Source: Lutimonas saemankumensis (GTDB taxonomy: Bacteria; Bacteroidota; Bacteroidia; Flavobacteriales; Flavobacteriaceae). From it: a DNA stretch of 64,000 nucleotides. The translations under genes and the position numbers were made by a program. Positions 7,656 to 16,427 of this stretch are shown here, in pieces (position 1 is the stretch's first letter; each line of letters starts with the position of its first letter). The stretch covers positions 620,001 to 684,000 of the forward strand of contig NZ_JAIUZR010000003.1 in assembly GCF_020171465.1 (NCBI RefSeq), in the 5' to 3' direction. The notes below the pieces were generated by a model. That model ran no database searches, was not told the DNA's origin, and saw nothing but the letters and a program-made list of their open reading frames with translations.

Positions 7656-9530
7656 TTAGTAGGTTGGAGAATACCAAATTGGGGAAGTATAGGCGCGCTC
7701 AGTAGAAGTAAGAGGTACTTCGTCTGAAAGCTCTGCACCATACCTGACTTTATCATAGAGTGTCCATCTTGGAGTTGGTATTTCAAGGACTCTAACATAA
7801 TAAAAGGCTTCAGCCGCCGGATCAAAATCAGGGTCAGTCCATACTTTTTTCAGTTCAGTGGCCCCAATTGAATTGTCCCAGGTTGCATCTTCCGTATTGA
7901 CTGTATTTCCTACTGAAGGCACCTTGCCATCTGTTCCCGGTTTTCTGTCACCGCTCCATACCACATCAAAAACTTTTTCACTTAGACTGCCATCTTCATT
8001 TAACCAACCCTTGACAATTTGAATTCTGTCCAGGCTGCCGCGATCGGGATCCATTAAGGCATAAACCATAAAAGTAGGGGATTTTCCTTCACCTTTTGCC
8101 AGGTCACCACCCATAGGTACACCTTTTTTATATCCCATTTGTACCATAGCATCGCCCAGATCATTCTCGGTAAAATCCCATCCTCCAAAAAAGCGAACCG
8201 TCATACGGGACCCGGTGGTAGCATAGGTTTCTTTTCGCATCATGGCATCCCATAAAGACGCTCTGGTATTTTCATGTGCCCAGACAGCTGCATAACCTGA
8301 AGCAATTGTTTCCCAGGTATTGACTACACCTTTGTCAGAATCGATGAAAGGATGATTCCAGCGATCCTTTCCCGGTTCTACATTTGAGGCCTTTCCAAAG
8401 AAGTTGTCCTCATCACCGGTTGCCAGTGAGGTGTGAGAATCCGTACTTCCGATTAGCCCAAATTTGTAAGGGTTTGTCCCCAATTCATGTTTGAATTTTA
8501 GGCCTAATTTTAAGGCAGAGCGCGTATATTCATACTGAAGCATGTCATTGGTTTTCGCCTCACTCATATCCAGGTTGCCTTTGTCCCAGTTTTCGTAATC
8601 TGCAAATTCATCATTAGGCGAAAGGAAGGGATGAGCTTCTCCGTCACCTTTGATCTGAGTAGCTTCATAAAGAGGCTCCCACCGGGCTCTTCTATCCACA
8701 TAATTTTTATCATACGCTTTTCCGGAAACTGTAGTCTCGGCAAACATCATTCCATTGCTCAGGTTGCCATTATGCGGAATGGCAAGCACTTTTCCTCCGG
8801 TATTCTTTTCGTAATTTTCAAGGTTATCCCATAGCCTTTCCGGATCCGAACTGTCTTCATTGGTAAAAGGCAACTGCTTAATGGCCACATCTCCGTCATC
8901 ACGATAAATGACTACTCTATGCAGATTATTTCCTTTGATCAGGGAGGTCCACTCATAACCGATAAAGGCCGTAAATCTACCGGGATCATTATATTTTTCA
9001 GCAGCATCAACCACATTTTTCCACACGGGGGTCATCATACTCACTTCATTGGTTTTAAATGGAAAATTTCCTTGAGAAAAGGTTTTGATAATATCAATGG
9101 CTGCCTCTCCACCTTTTCCTTCATCGATCAGTTTTTTCCATTTAACCGATTCTTCATATTGCATCACATGTTCCTTTCCGGCCATCAGGTCCGGGAAAAA
9201 CCCCATTCCGTCAGAGTGATCTGCAACAACCAGAAAGTCCAGAGGCTTGTTCAACTTGGTTTTGATTCCCGTTGAGGAAGTTACTTCGTCTCCACGGGCG
9301 AACTGATATGCCTCATCCATACCAATTCGGTTCCCGAAAGCTCCGGCATCCATCGATAGATCCGTATGAAGATGAGTGTCGCCAAAATACACTTGAGTAG
9401 GATAGGATTCAGAACCTGATGAAGTAATTTCTTTTTGCAAATTTTCATCAGTGGGTATGTCTTTCTTTTTTTCTGTCTCACAGGAATAAATAACAAGAAG
9501 CAACAATAAAAAGAGGGATAAAGAGCGCAT
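7656..9530 (-). CDS. DUF3604 lipoprotein (copy 3 of 3)
   Basis: A 624-residue DUF3604 protein beginning with a lipoprotein signal (hydrophobic Leu-rich core, then VIYSC; Cys17). The histidine/aspartate motifs GDTHLHTDLSMDA (His53, His55), VVADHSDGMG and GSTDSHTS match a PHP-like metal centre. The C-terminus again ends TERAYTSPIWY. It is first in the minus-strand run; 97 bases separate its start from the divergent rdgB gene, so a promoter for the block should lie there. The body is strongly similar to copy 2, which points to tandem duplication. Confidence 0.87.
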   Translation of the reverse strand: MRSLSLFLLLLLVIYSCETEKKKDIPTDENLQKEITSSGSESYPTQVYFGDTHLHTDLSMDAGAFGNRIGMDEAYQFARGDEVTSSTGIKTKLNKPLDFLVVADHSDGMGFFPDLMAGKEHVMQYEESVKWKKLIDEGKGGEAAIDIIKTFSQGNFPFKTNEVSMMTPVWKNVVDAAEKYNDPGRFTAFIGYEWTSLIKGNNLHRVVIYRDDGDVAIKQLPFTNEDSSDPERLWDNLENYEKNTGGKVLAIPHNGNLSNGMMFAETTVSGKAYDKNYVDRRARWEPLYEATQIKGDGEAHPFLSPNDEFADYENWDKGNLDMSEAKTNDMLQYEYTRSALKLGLKFKHELGTNPYKFGLIGSTDSHTSLATGDEDNFFGKASNVEPGKDRWNHPFIDSDKGVVNTWETIASGYAAVWAHENTRASLWDAMMRKETYATTGSRMTVRFFGGWDFTENDLGDAMVQMGYKKGVPMGGDLAKGEGKSPTFMVYALMDPDRGSLDRIQIVKGWLNEDGSLSEKVFDVVWSGDRKPGTDGKVPSVGNTVNTEDATWDNSIGATELKKVWTDPDFDPAAEAFYYVRVLEIPTPRWTLYDKVRYGAELSDEVPLTSTERAYTSPIWYSPTY

Positions 9531-9627
9531 AATAAAGTCTTTGGGTTAAGTACCTTAAATTTAATAAAAAAATCAATATTCATTCACATTCAAATGGTAT
9601 TCCTTATTTTTAAACCAAACAATAGAG

Positions 9628-10206
9628 ATGAAAATAGTTTTTGCAACCAATAACAAACACAAGGTAAAAGAGATCAAAGACTTGTTGCCATCAGGTATTG
9701 AGGTGATGACCTTGAATGAAATTGGCTGTATTGAAGAAATTGAGGAAACGGCCACAACCCTGGAAGGAAATGCAAAAATAAAATCTGACCATGTAAAAGA
9801 TGGATACGGATATGACTGTTTTGCGGACGATACAGGGCTGGAGGTGGAGGCACTAGGAGGGGAGCCAGGAGTTTATTCTGCACGATATGCTGGAGAAAAT
9901 GCCACATTTAAAGACAATGTAAATAAATTATTGAATGCTTTGGACGGTGAATCCAACAGAAAAGCCAGATTTAGAACCGTGATTTCCCTGAATATTGATG
10001 GGAACCAGGAATATTTTGAAGGTGTTTGTGAAGGTGCAATAGAACTTTCGCCAAAGGGAACTCAAGGTTTTGGTTATGACCCCATTTTTAGGCCGATTGG
10101 ATATGACCTGACTTTTGCAGAAATGGATTTGTCAACTAAAGGAAGAATTTCCCACAGAGGAAAAGCTGTTCAAAAACTGGTGGAATTTTTAAGAAACAAG
10201 GCTTAA
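9628..10206 (+). CDS. rdgB: RdgB/HAM1 non-canonical purine NTP pyrophosphatase
   Basis: The enzyme hydrolyses dITP, ITP and XTP to monophosphates and keeps deaminated purines out of DNA and RNA. The 192-residue length is normal. Family motifs are visible: the N-terminal FATNNKHKVKE nucleotide-binding loop, FADDTGLEVEAL (catalytic Asp region), GVYSARYAG, GFGYDPIF and SHRGKA near the C-terminus. The gene is cytosolic. Its stop overlaps the stop of the convergent parC by 3 bases (10204-10205 shared), so there is no room for a terminator between them. Confidence 0.95.
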   Translation: MKIVFATNNKHKVKEIKDLLPSGIEVMTLNEIGCIEEIEETATTLEGNAKIKSDHVKDGYGYDCFADDTGLEVEALGGEPGVYSARYAGENATFKDNVNKLLNALDGESNRKARFRTVISLNIDGNQEYFEGVCEGAIELSPKGTQGFGYDPIFRPIGYDLTFAEMDLSTKGRISHRGKAVQKLVEFLRNKA

Positions 10207-12839
10207 AAAAGAGTTATCTGATTTGAGTCATCCTCTTCGTTATTCTCATCTTTCTTGGAGGCTTCCTCCTCATTTTCAGGATGCTTATCCGTATTATTAT
10301 TACCTTCTATGACCTGTTCATCAATCACTTCAACTTCTTCGAGTACAGGTTCTTCATAAGGTAATGGTTCCAATAAATTAATATCTTTTATTTTTTCAGC
10401 AGTAAGTTGATTTCCAAGAGCTTTAATCCCTTTTACTGCAATGAATGCTTCAAAATTTAAAGTTTCGTTTTCGAGGCTTCTTTTGGAGTAGACAACCTCA
10501 GCCACAGGCCTAAAGTCCATGGCAACGATCATTAACTTAGAGTCTTCATGATCGGAAATGAATTTTTCGTCTTTATCCGGATGCTCAATCATGAAACGCT
10601 TGACATAATACCGTCGTCTTTCCCCGTCAAAATATACTACTGAAATTGGCTTGTTGGGATTCCATTTTTCAAGGACGATCATGTCGCTTTCAAAATGGGT
10701 ATTCAAATTAGGAATAATTGTTTTTGCCTCTCCTTTTTGATTGATGATCAGTAAACGGTCATCTGCTGTAAATTCTCCAATAAGGTCACCGCGTTCGTCA
10801 ACATTAAGTCTCTGTACCGTTTCATCGAACCAGATTTTTCTTGGTTTTAAGGTAGAAACACCTTTTTCTTTGAGTTCTATTTTTCGTACAGAATATTTGG
10901 TTACTAAGTTTCCCTTACTTCCCCTTCCTTTAATCGACAATTCGGCAAGGTCCTGATCCCATTTTAACTTTTTGATCAATCCCACGGCTCTTAAATTCAC
11001 AGTCACGATTTCCGCCTCCCCATTGGGATTAGCCGTAAAGTACAATACTTTTGAACCTTTTGCCCCTGTAGTAAGGTCGTATTCCTTATCACGAGTGATC
11101 GATGTGACGGCAAACCGTTTCATATAAGTATATCCAGATTTGCCATCTTTATAGATCATGTTATAGATCGTTCTTTTGTCGTTCTTCTTAAAGACGGCAA
11201 CATGTATAATATCTTTGCCCACAAAGGTTTTGCTATCGACTTTAGTGATCATCATTTTCCCGTCTTTTCTGAAAACAATGATATCGTCGATATCGGCACA
11301 ATCCGCCACAAACTCATCCTTTCTTAGAGCGGTGCCGATAAATCCTTCTGAGCGGTTTACATAAAGCTTGGAATTTCTTAAAACCACCTTGGTTGCAACA
11401 ATATTTTCAAAAATTCGAATATCTGTTTTTCGCTCTCGGCCTTTGCCAAATTTCTCCTTGAGATTCTTAAAATAGGCAATGGCATAGTCAATAATATTCT
11501 CCAGGTCATTTTTAACCGCCGCAATCTTTTCTTCAAGGCTCTCGATGAATTGTTTTGCCTTGTCGATATCAAATTTTGAAATCTTTTTGATCTTTATTTC
11601 GGTTAACCTGACGATATCCTCCTCGGTCACGGCCCTCTTAAGGTGCTTAATATGAGGTTTGAGTCCTTTGTCAATGGCTGAAATGACTCCTTCCCAGGTT
11701 TCTTCATCTTCAATGTCCCTGTAAATCCTGTTTTCGATGAAAATCCTTTCAAGTGACGAAAAATGCCATTGCTCTTCCAGTTCTGCCAACAGAATTTCCA
11801 GCTCTTGGGTTAACAGATCAACCGTGTGGTTGGTCGATCTTTTCAAAACTTCTTTGACACTTACAAAGATCGGTTTGTTATCATCAATGATGCAGCAAAG
11901 GGGAGAAATGGAAACCTCACAGTTTGTAAAGGCATACAAGGCATCAATGGTCTTGTCCGGAGAGACCCCGCCTGGAAGATAAATTAATATTTCAACATCC
12001 TTGGCTGTGTTGTCCTCGATTCTTTTGATCTTGATCTTGCCTTTGTCATTAGCCTTTAAAATTGAATCGATCAGTGAAGATGTCGTGGTGCCATAAGGAA
12101 TTTCGGTTATGACTAACGAACTTTTATCCTTTTGAGAAATTTTGGCTCTAACCCTTACTTTGCCACCTCTTTTACCTTCGTTATAATTGGTAACATCAGC
12201 CACACCACCCGTCAGAAAGTCAGGGTAAATTGAAAAACTCTGTCCCTTGAGGATTTTAATCGAAGCCTGTATCAACTCATTAAAATTGTGTGGCAGAATT
12301 TTTGTGGACAGCCCAACAGCGATCCCTTCGGCCCCTTGTGCAAGTAATAGGGGAAACTTGACGGGTAAATCAATTGGTTCTTTTTTTCTCCCGTCATAAG
12401 AGGCCTGCCATTTTGTGGTTTTTGGATTGAAGACTACCGCCAGCGCAAATTTTGAAAGCCTGGCCTCAATATATCTTGATGCAGCCGCACGGTCCCCGGT
12501 AAGAATATTTCCCCAGTTTCCCTGCATGTCAATCAAAAGCTCCTTTTGACCCAGTTGCACCATGGCATCTGCAATACTGGCGTCCCCGTGAGGGTGGTAT
12601 TGCATCGTGTGACCCACCAGATTAGCCACTTTATTATAACGTCCGTCATCCAGGTCTTTCATTGACTGCATGATACGCCTTTGTACCGGTTTAAAGCCAT
12701 CATTTATCCCGGGTACCGCTCTTTCTAAAATGACATAAGAGGCATAGTCCAAGAACCAGTCCTCATACATTCCTCCAATCTTAGTGATTGTATCCTGATT
12801 CTGGTCCTTATTTTCTTCAAATTCTTCTTGGGTATCCAT
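10203..12839 (-). CDS. parC: DNA topoisomerase IV subunit A
   Basis: Subunit A of the type IIA topoisomerase that decatenates chromosomes. The 878 residues hold the breakage-reunion domain (about 25-480) with the catalytic tyrosine Tyr123 in AAASRYIEARLS, the YHPHGDASIADAMV helix, then a C-terminal region with the divergent beta-propeller typical of Bacteroidota ParC/GyrA paralogs, and an acidic Glu/Asp/Asn-rich tail (about 830-878). It follows parE after 19 bases on the same strand, which identifies it as ParC rather than GyrA. The gene for the partner ends at 12859. Confidence 0.93.
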   Translation of the reverse strand: MDTQEEFEENKDQNQDTITKIGGMYEDWFLDYASYVILERAVPGINDGFKPVQRRIMQSMKDLDDGRYNKVANLVGHTMQYHPHGDASIADAMVQLGQKELLIDMQGNWGNILTGDRAAASRYIEARLSKFALAVVFNPKTTKWQASYDGRKKEPIDLPVKFPLLLAQGAEGIAVGLSTKILPHNFNELIQASIKILKGQSFSIYPDFLTGGVADVTNYNEGKRGGKVRVRAKISQKDKSSLVITEIPYGTTTSSLIDSILKANDKGKIKIKRIEDNTAKDVEILIYLPGGVSPDKTIDALYAFTNCEVSISPLCCIIDDNKPIFVSVKEVLKRSTNHTVDLLTQELEILLAELEEQWHFSSLERIFIENRIYRDIEDEETWEGVISAIDKGLKPHIKHLKRAVTEEDIVRLTEIKIKKISKFDIDKAKQFIESLEEKIAAVKNDLENIIDYAIAYFKNLKEKFGKGRERKTDIRIFENIVATKVVLRNSKLYVNRSEGFIGTALRKDEFVADCADIDDIIVFRKDGKMMITKVDSKTFVGKDIIHVAVFKKNDKRTIYNMIYKDGKSGYTYMKRFAVTSITRDKEYDLTTGAKGSKVLYFTANPNGEAEIVTVNLRAVGLIKKLKWDQDLAELSIKGRGSKGNLVTKYSVRKIELKEKGVSTLKPRKIWFDETVQRLNVDERGDLIGEFTADDRLLIINQKGEAKTIIPNLNTHFESDMIVLEKWNPNKPISVVYFDGERRRYYVKRFMIEHPDKDEKFISDHEDSKLMIVAMDFRPVAEVVYSKRSLENETLNFEAFIAVKGIKALGNQLTAEKIKDINLLEPLPYEEPVLEEVEVIDEQVIEGNNNTDKHPENEEEASKKDENNEEDDSNQITLF

Positions 12840-12858
12840 TTAATCTTTCTGTCTTTCT

Positions 12859-14718
12859 TTAGTTTCCTTCTTCGATCAGGTCCAATTCCACTTTGAGGTT
12901 GTTTATGATGAATTTCTGACGTTCGGGAGTGTTTTTGCCCATATAAAATTCAAGTAGTTTTTCAACTGAAGTCTCCTTATTGAGCATCACCGGATCCAGC
13001 CGTATGTCCTTTCCTATAAAATGAACAAATTCATTGGGAGAAATTTCTCCCAGCCCTTTAAATCGGGTTACCTCAGGCTTGCCTCGAAGTTTTTTGCTGG
13101 CTTCCTGCTTCTCCTTTTCCGAATAACAGTAAAAGGTTTCCTTTTTATCCCTTACCCTGAACAACGGTGTTTCCAGAATATACAAATGCCCCTCCTTGAT
13201 TACCTCAGGGAAAAACTGAAGAAAGAAAGTGATCAGTAGCAAACGAATATGCATACCATCAACATCGGCATCAGTGGCGATGACGATATTGTTGTATCTA
13301 AGGTTTTCAATGCCATCTTCAATGTTCAACGCAGCCTGAAGCAGGTTGAATTCTTCGTTTTCATAAACTATTTTTTTGCTGAGGCCATAGGAGTTAAGGG
13401 GCTTTCCTTTAAGGCTGAATACAGCCTGGGTATTCACATCTCTTGACTTGGTTATGGATCCGCTGGCCGAATCACCCTCTGTTATGAACAGGGTGCTGTC
13501 CAGCCTGTCATTTTTCTTCATGTCGCTCAGGTGAATCCTGCAATCGCGTAACTTTTTGTTATGCAGGCTGGCCTTTTTGGCTCTTTCCCTGGCAATCTTT
13601 CGAATACCCGACAATTCTTTTCTTTCCTTTTCTGCCTGGATTATTTTTTTATGGATCTTTTCAGCCGTTTCCGGATTTCTATGCAGATAATTATCAAGCC
13701 TTCTTTTTACAAAATCATTGATAAAGGTCCTTACCGTGGGCAGGTCAGCACCCATTTCGGTAGAACCCAGTTTGGTCTTGGTCTGACTTTCAAATACAGG
13801 TTCCATAACCTTAATGCTGATGGCACAAACAATAGATTTCCGAATATCAGAGGCATCAAAATTCTTTCCGAAGAACTCACGAATTGTCTTTACAATTGCC
13901 TCTCTGAATGCATTTTGATGGGTTCCTCCCTGTGTGGTATGCTGTCCATTCACAAAAGAATGGTATTCTTCACTATACTGAGATTTGCTGTAGGTAAGTG
14001 CCACTTCAATGTCATCTTCCATCAGATGAACAATGGGGAAAAGCTTGGACTCTTCGGCAATATTTTCATTCAACAGGTCTTTTAACCCGTTTTCAGAACG
14101 GTATTTCTCCCCGTTGAAAATTATGGTAAGGCCCGTATTCAGGTAAACATAATTTTTGATCATCTTTACCACGTACTCATTTCTGAACTTGTAATGAGGG
14201 AATATTTTTAAATCGGGGATAAAAGAAACTTTGGTTCCTTTTCTTAGTGAAGAAGTCTCTTCAGGGAGGTTGTTTACGAGAATGCCTTTTTCAAATTCAG
14301 CTATTTTGGTTTGATTGTCACGTACCGATTGCACCCTGAAATGAGAAGAAAGAGCGTTGACTGCTTTTGTACCAACCCCATTGAGCCCTACAGATTTCTT
14401 AAACGCCTTGGAGTCATACTTTCCTCCCGTATTCATTTTGGAAACCACATCAACCACTTTCCCCAAAGGGATGCCCCTGCCATAATCTCTGATCGTAACC
14501 TGATTGTTTTTTACCGAGATTTCTATGGTTTTTCCGGCTCCCATGACATATTCATCAATGGAGTTGTCCAGTACCTCTTTGATCAGTATGTAAATTCCGT
14601 CATCAGGTGCAGAACCATCTCCCAATTTTCCAATATACATTCCCGGGCGCATTCTGATATGCTCCTTCCAGTCTAACGAGCGAATATTCTCTTCTGTATA
14701 TGAAGTATGGCTTGACAT
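12859..14718 (-). CDS. parE: DNA topoisomerase IV subunit B (ATPase)
   Basis: The 619-residue ATPase subunit of topoisomerase IV. The GHKL ATPase domain is at the N-terminus (EVLDNSIDE with the Mg-binding Asn, [21 protein letters not shown]), followed by the transducer and the TOPRIM domain ([11 protein letters not shown] near residue 415 and [11 protein letters not shown] near residue 485). Its order with parC, 19 bases apart, indicates a two-gene operon. The upstream gap of 146 bases to the divergent pssA holds the promoters for both directions. Length and motifs are normal for ParE, shorter than GyrB. Confidence 0.95.
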   Translation of the reverse strand: MSSHTSYTEENIRSLDWKEHIRMRPGMYIGKLGDGSAPDDGIYILIKEVLDNSIDEYVMGAGKTIEISVKNNQVTIRDYGRGIPLGKVVDVVSKMNTGGKYDSKAFKKSVGLNGVGTKAVNALSSHFRVQSVRDNQTKIAEFEKGILVNNLPEETSSLRKGTKVSFIPDLKIFPHYKFRNEYVVKMIKNYVYLNTGLTIIFNGEKYRSENGLKDLLNENIAEESKLFPIVHLMEDDIEVALTYSKSQYSEEYHSFVNGQHTTQGGTHQNAFREAIVKTIREFFGKNFDASDIRKSIVCAISIKVMEPVFESQTKTKLGSTEMGADLPTVRTFINDFVKRRLDNYLHRNPETAEKIHKKIIQAEKERKELSGIRKIARERAKKASLHNKKLRDCRIHLSDMKKNDRLDSTLFITEGDSASGSITKSRDVNTQAVFSLKGKPLNSYGLSKKIVYENEEFNLLQAALNIEDGIENLRYNNIVIATDADVDGMHIRLLLITFFLQFFPEVIKEGHLYILETPLFRVRDKKETFYCYSEKEKQEASKKLRGKPEVTRFKGLGEISPNEFVHFIGKDIRLDPVMLNKETSVEKLLEFYMGKNTPERQKFIINNLKVELDLIEEGN

Positions 14719-14811
14719 TAAGTTCTTGGATTAAGTAGCTGTGCTAATGTAGTAATTAGGCTCCTAAAATGAAATAGTAGCTCAAATATTTATTAACAGA
14801 GTAATTAAAAG

Positions 14812-14840
14812 TTGGTTTGTCCATTTAATTGTTATTTTTA
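14812..14840 (+). promoter_or_regulatory. Candidate promoter for pssA
   Basis: TTG at 14812-14814 is followed after 18 bases by TATTTTTA at 14833-14840, one base off the Bacteroidota -7 box TAnnTTTG. The ATG of pssA is 24 bases downstream. Confidence 0.4.
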
Positions 14841-14864
14841 CTCCTGTTAATCTGATAAGCTAAA

Positions 14865-15629
14865 ATGAAAAAGCACATACCTAACCTTTTCACTTTATTG
14901 AATTTACTTTCAGGAATGATCGCTGTTCTGATGGCTGCCACAGATGAACTTGTCTTTGCTGCCTATTTTGTATTTCTGGGAATATTCTTTGATTTTTTTG
15001 ATGGATTTTTTGCCAGGAAATTCAAAGTGGAAGGAGAATTGGGTAAACAACTGGATTCTTTAGCCGATGTGGTGACCTCCGGCGTGGTCCCAGGGATTGT
15101 AATGTTTCAAATGATGCTTTATGCCTCGAAGCAGCGTTGGTTTATGGAATTGAGTTGCGAGGTAGGAAACTGGACAGCATATCAGGAAACCTATTATTAT
15201 TTCCTCCCTTTTACCGGGTTATTCATAACGCTTGCAGCTGCTTACAGACTGGCAAATTTCAATATTGATGAAAGGCAGACCTCATCATTTATAGGGCTTC
15301 CAACACCAGCTTTTTCAATTTTTGTCATGTCTCTTCCATTGATCTTATTTTACGGGGAAAGCCAGTTTTTTATTGATCTGGTTCAAAATATTTATGTCTT
15401 AATTGGGTTGACAATAGCCGGTTGCTATTTTATGAATGCAGAAATTCCTCTGTTTTCTCTGAAATTCAAAGATTATGCCTGGAAAGGAAATGAGATCAAA
15501 TTCCTGTTTCTGGCGGCTACATTTGTTTTGCTTTTCACTTTGAAAACTGTGGCCATTCCGTTGGTGATCATCTTTTACATTATTTTATCTGTAATAGATA
15601 ACCTTATAAAAAAACAAGGGGAAAAATAA
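14865..15629 (+). CDS. pssA: CDP-diacylglycerol-serine O-phosphatidyltransferase
   Basis: The enzyme makes phosphatidylserine, the precursor of phosphatidylethanolamine, from CDP-diacylglycerol and serine at the inner membrane. The 254-residue product has the CDP-alcohol phosphotransferase signature D-x2-D-G-x2-A-R-x8-G-x3-D-x3-D, read as DFFDGFFAR followed by GKQLDSLAD (about residues 43-68). It contains about six to eight hydrophobic helices. The PssA subgroup is inferred from the PNLFTLLNLLSG start and overall layout; other CDP-alcohol transferases are less likely. The 3' end overlaps a terminator serving the convergent SYLF gene. Confidence 0.9.
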   Translation: MKKHIPNLFTLLNLLSGMIAVLMAATDELVFAAYFVFLGIFFDFFDGFFARKFKVEGELGKQLDSLADVVTSGVVPGIVMFQMMLYASKQRWFMELSCEVGNWTAYQETYYYFLPFTGLFITLAAAYRLANFNIDERQTSSFIGLPTPAFSIFVMSLPLILFYGESQFFIDLVQNIYVLIGLTIAGCYFMNAEIPLFSLKFKDYAWKGNEIKFLFLAATFVLLFTLKTVAIPLVIIFYIILSVIDNLIKKQGEK

Positions 15630-15641
15630 ATTAACCCCTTG
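15608..15641 (-). terminator. Intrinsic terminator of the SYLF gene, inside the end of pssA
   Basis: Minus-strand stem CAAGGGG/CCCCTTG (15635-15641 with 15615-15621) around a 13-base A/T loop, followed by seven T (A's at 15608-15614). It overlaps the last 22 bases of pssA. The plus-strand T-tract is poor, so it should act mainly on the minus strand. Confidence 0.7.
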
Positions 15642-15667
15642 TTATTCTGAATATTAACAAATATTAA

Positions 15668-16219
15668 TTACTCCTTTGGTTTAAAAGAAAAATGTTGTCC
15701 TCCAATTGATGCTTCAAACATTAATCCACCACTGGTTTGGGTAAAAATGGCCATTCCATCTTTCCAGTTTACGTCTACAGAAGCTCCTTCTGTAATGGCC
15801 ACTGCCGAGGCCTGGCCGTCAAATTTGACTTTTTCGTTGGTAAACCTGTCATAGGCTTTTTTGTTTTCGAAAAAGATAACTTCCTTGTATTGCTGGCCAC
15901 CTAATTGAAACCCTATGGTAGCCTGACTTAGAGAGGATTGTCCCATTGGAGTACCTCCTTTAAAAACAACTCCTTTGCCACCGGCACCCCCTATACCAAT
16001 GGCTCCCTTGGTAACTTTAGGAAAAACCGCATAGCCATAGGCTTTGTCTTTATAGGATTGGAGTTTCGGTTGTTTTTCAATCATTTCATCCAGTGCTTTG
16101 TTAGAATCTTCTACCAGATCGGGTTTCCAGCCTCCAACTTGTGAAACGGCTGTAAATGAGGTCAAAATAGCACAAAATACTAGTAGTATTGTTAGTTTTT
16201 TAAGCGTGGTTGTTTTCAT
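15668..16219 (-). CDS. Secreted SYLF-domain (Ysc84-type) protein
   Basis: The start at 16219 (MKTTTLKK...) is preferred over 16249 because it gives a clean signal peptide (about 1-25). The mature part is a SYLF/Ysc84 lipid-binding domain, shown by YGYAVFPKVTKGAIGIGGAGGKGVV (residues 57-81), the glycine-rich core, and the C-terminal GGLMFEASIGGQ strand. SYLF domains bind phosphoinositides in eukaryotes; bacterial members are exported proteins of unknown role. At 183 residues it is a single-domain form. It stands alone, with its own terminator and 178 unassigned bases upstream. Confidence 0.85.
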   Translation of the reverse strand: MKTTTLKKLTILLVFCAILTSFTAVSQVGGWKPDLVEDSNKALDEMIEKQPKLQSYKDKAYGYAVFPKVTKGAIGIGGAGGKGVVFKGGTPMGQSSLSQATIGFQLGGQQYKEVIFFENKKAYDRFTNEKVKFDGQASAVAITEGASVDVNWKDGMAIFTQTSGGLMFEASIGGQHFSFKPKE

Positions 16220-16427
16220 ACAATTCCAGAATTTAATATTAAAACTCAAAAATAATCAATTTGAGATCACGGTCCTTCATCTACAGAAAAGAAATGGAAA
16301 ATTTTGATCTAAATACAATTTATTGCTGTTTTTTCAGTTATTCTCATAGTTATCATATAATGATTTAATCTTCTCCCTGTTTTGTCATTATTTATTAAGA
16401 CGTTATCGTTTAAATTAAATAAATGCT

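Noticed and set aside
3785-9530. The three DUF3604 genes as one gene broken by frameshifts
   Set aside because: Each has its own signal sequence, full set of motifs and own C-terminal SPIWY ending, so they are complete paralogs.
13561-14085. 174-codon frame on the plus strand inside parE
   Set aside because: It lies opposite conserved ATPase and TOPRIM-linked sequence, with no recognisable motif; treated as a shadow.
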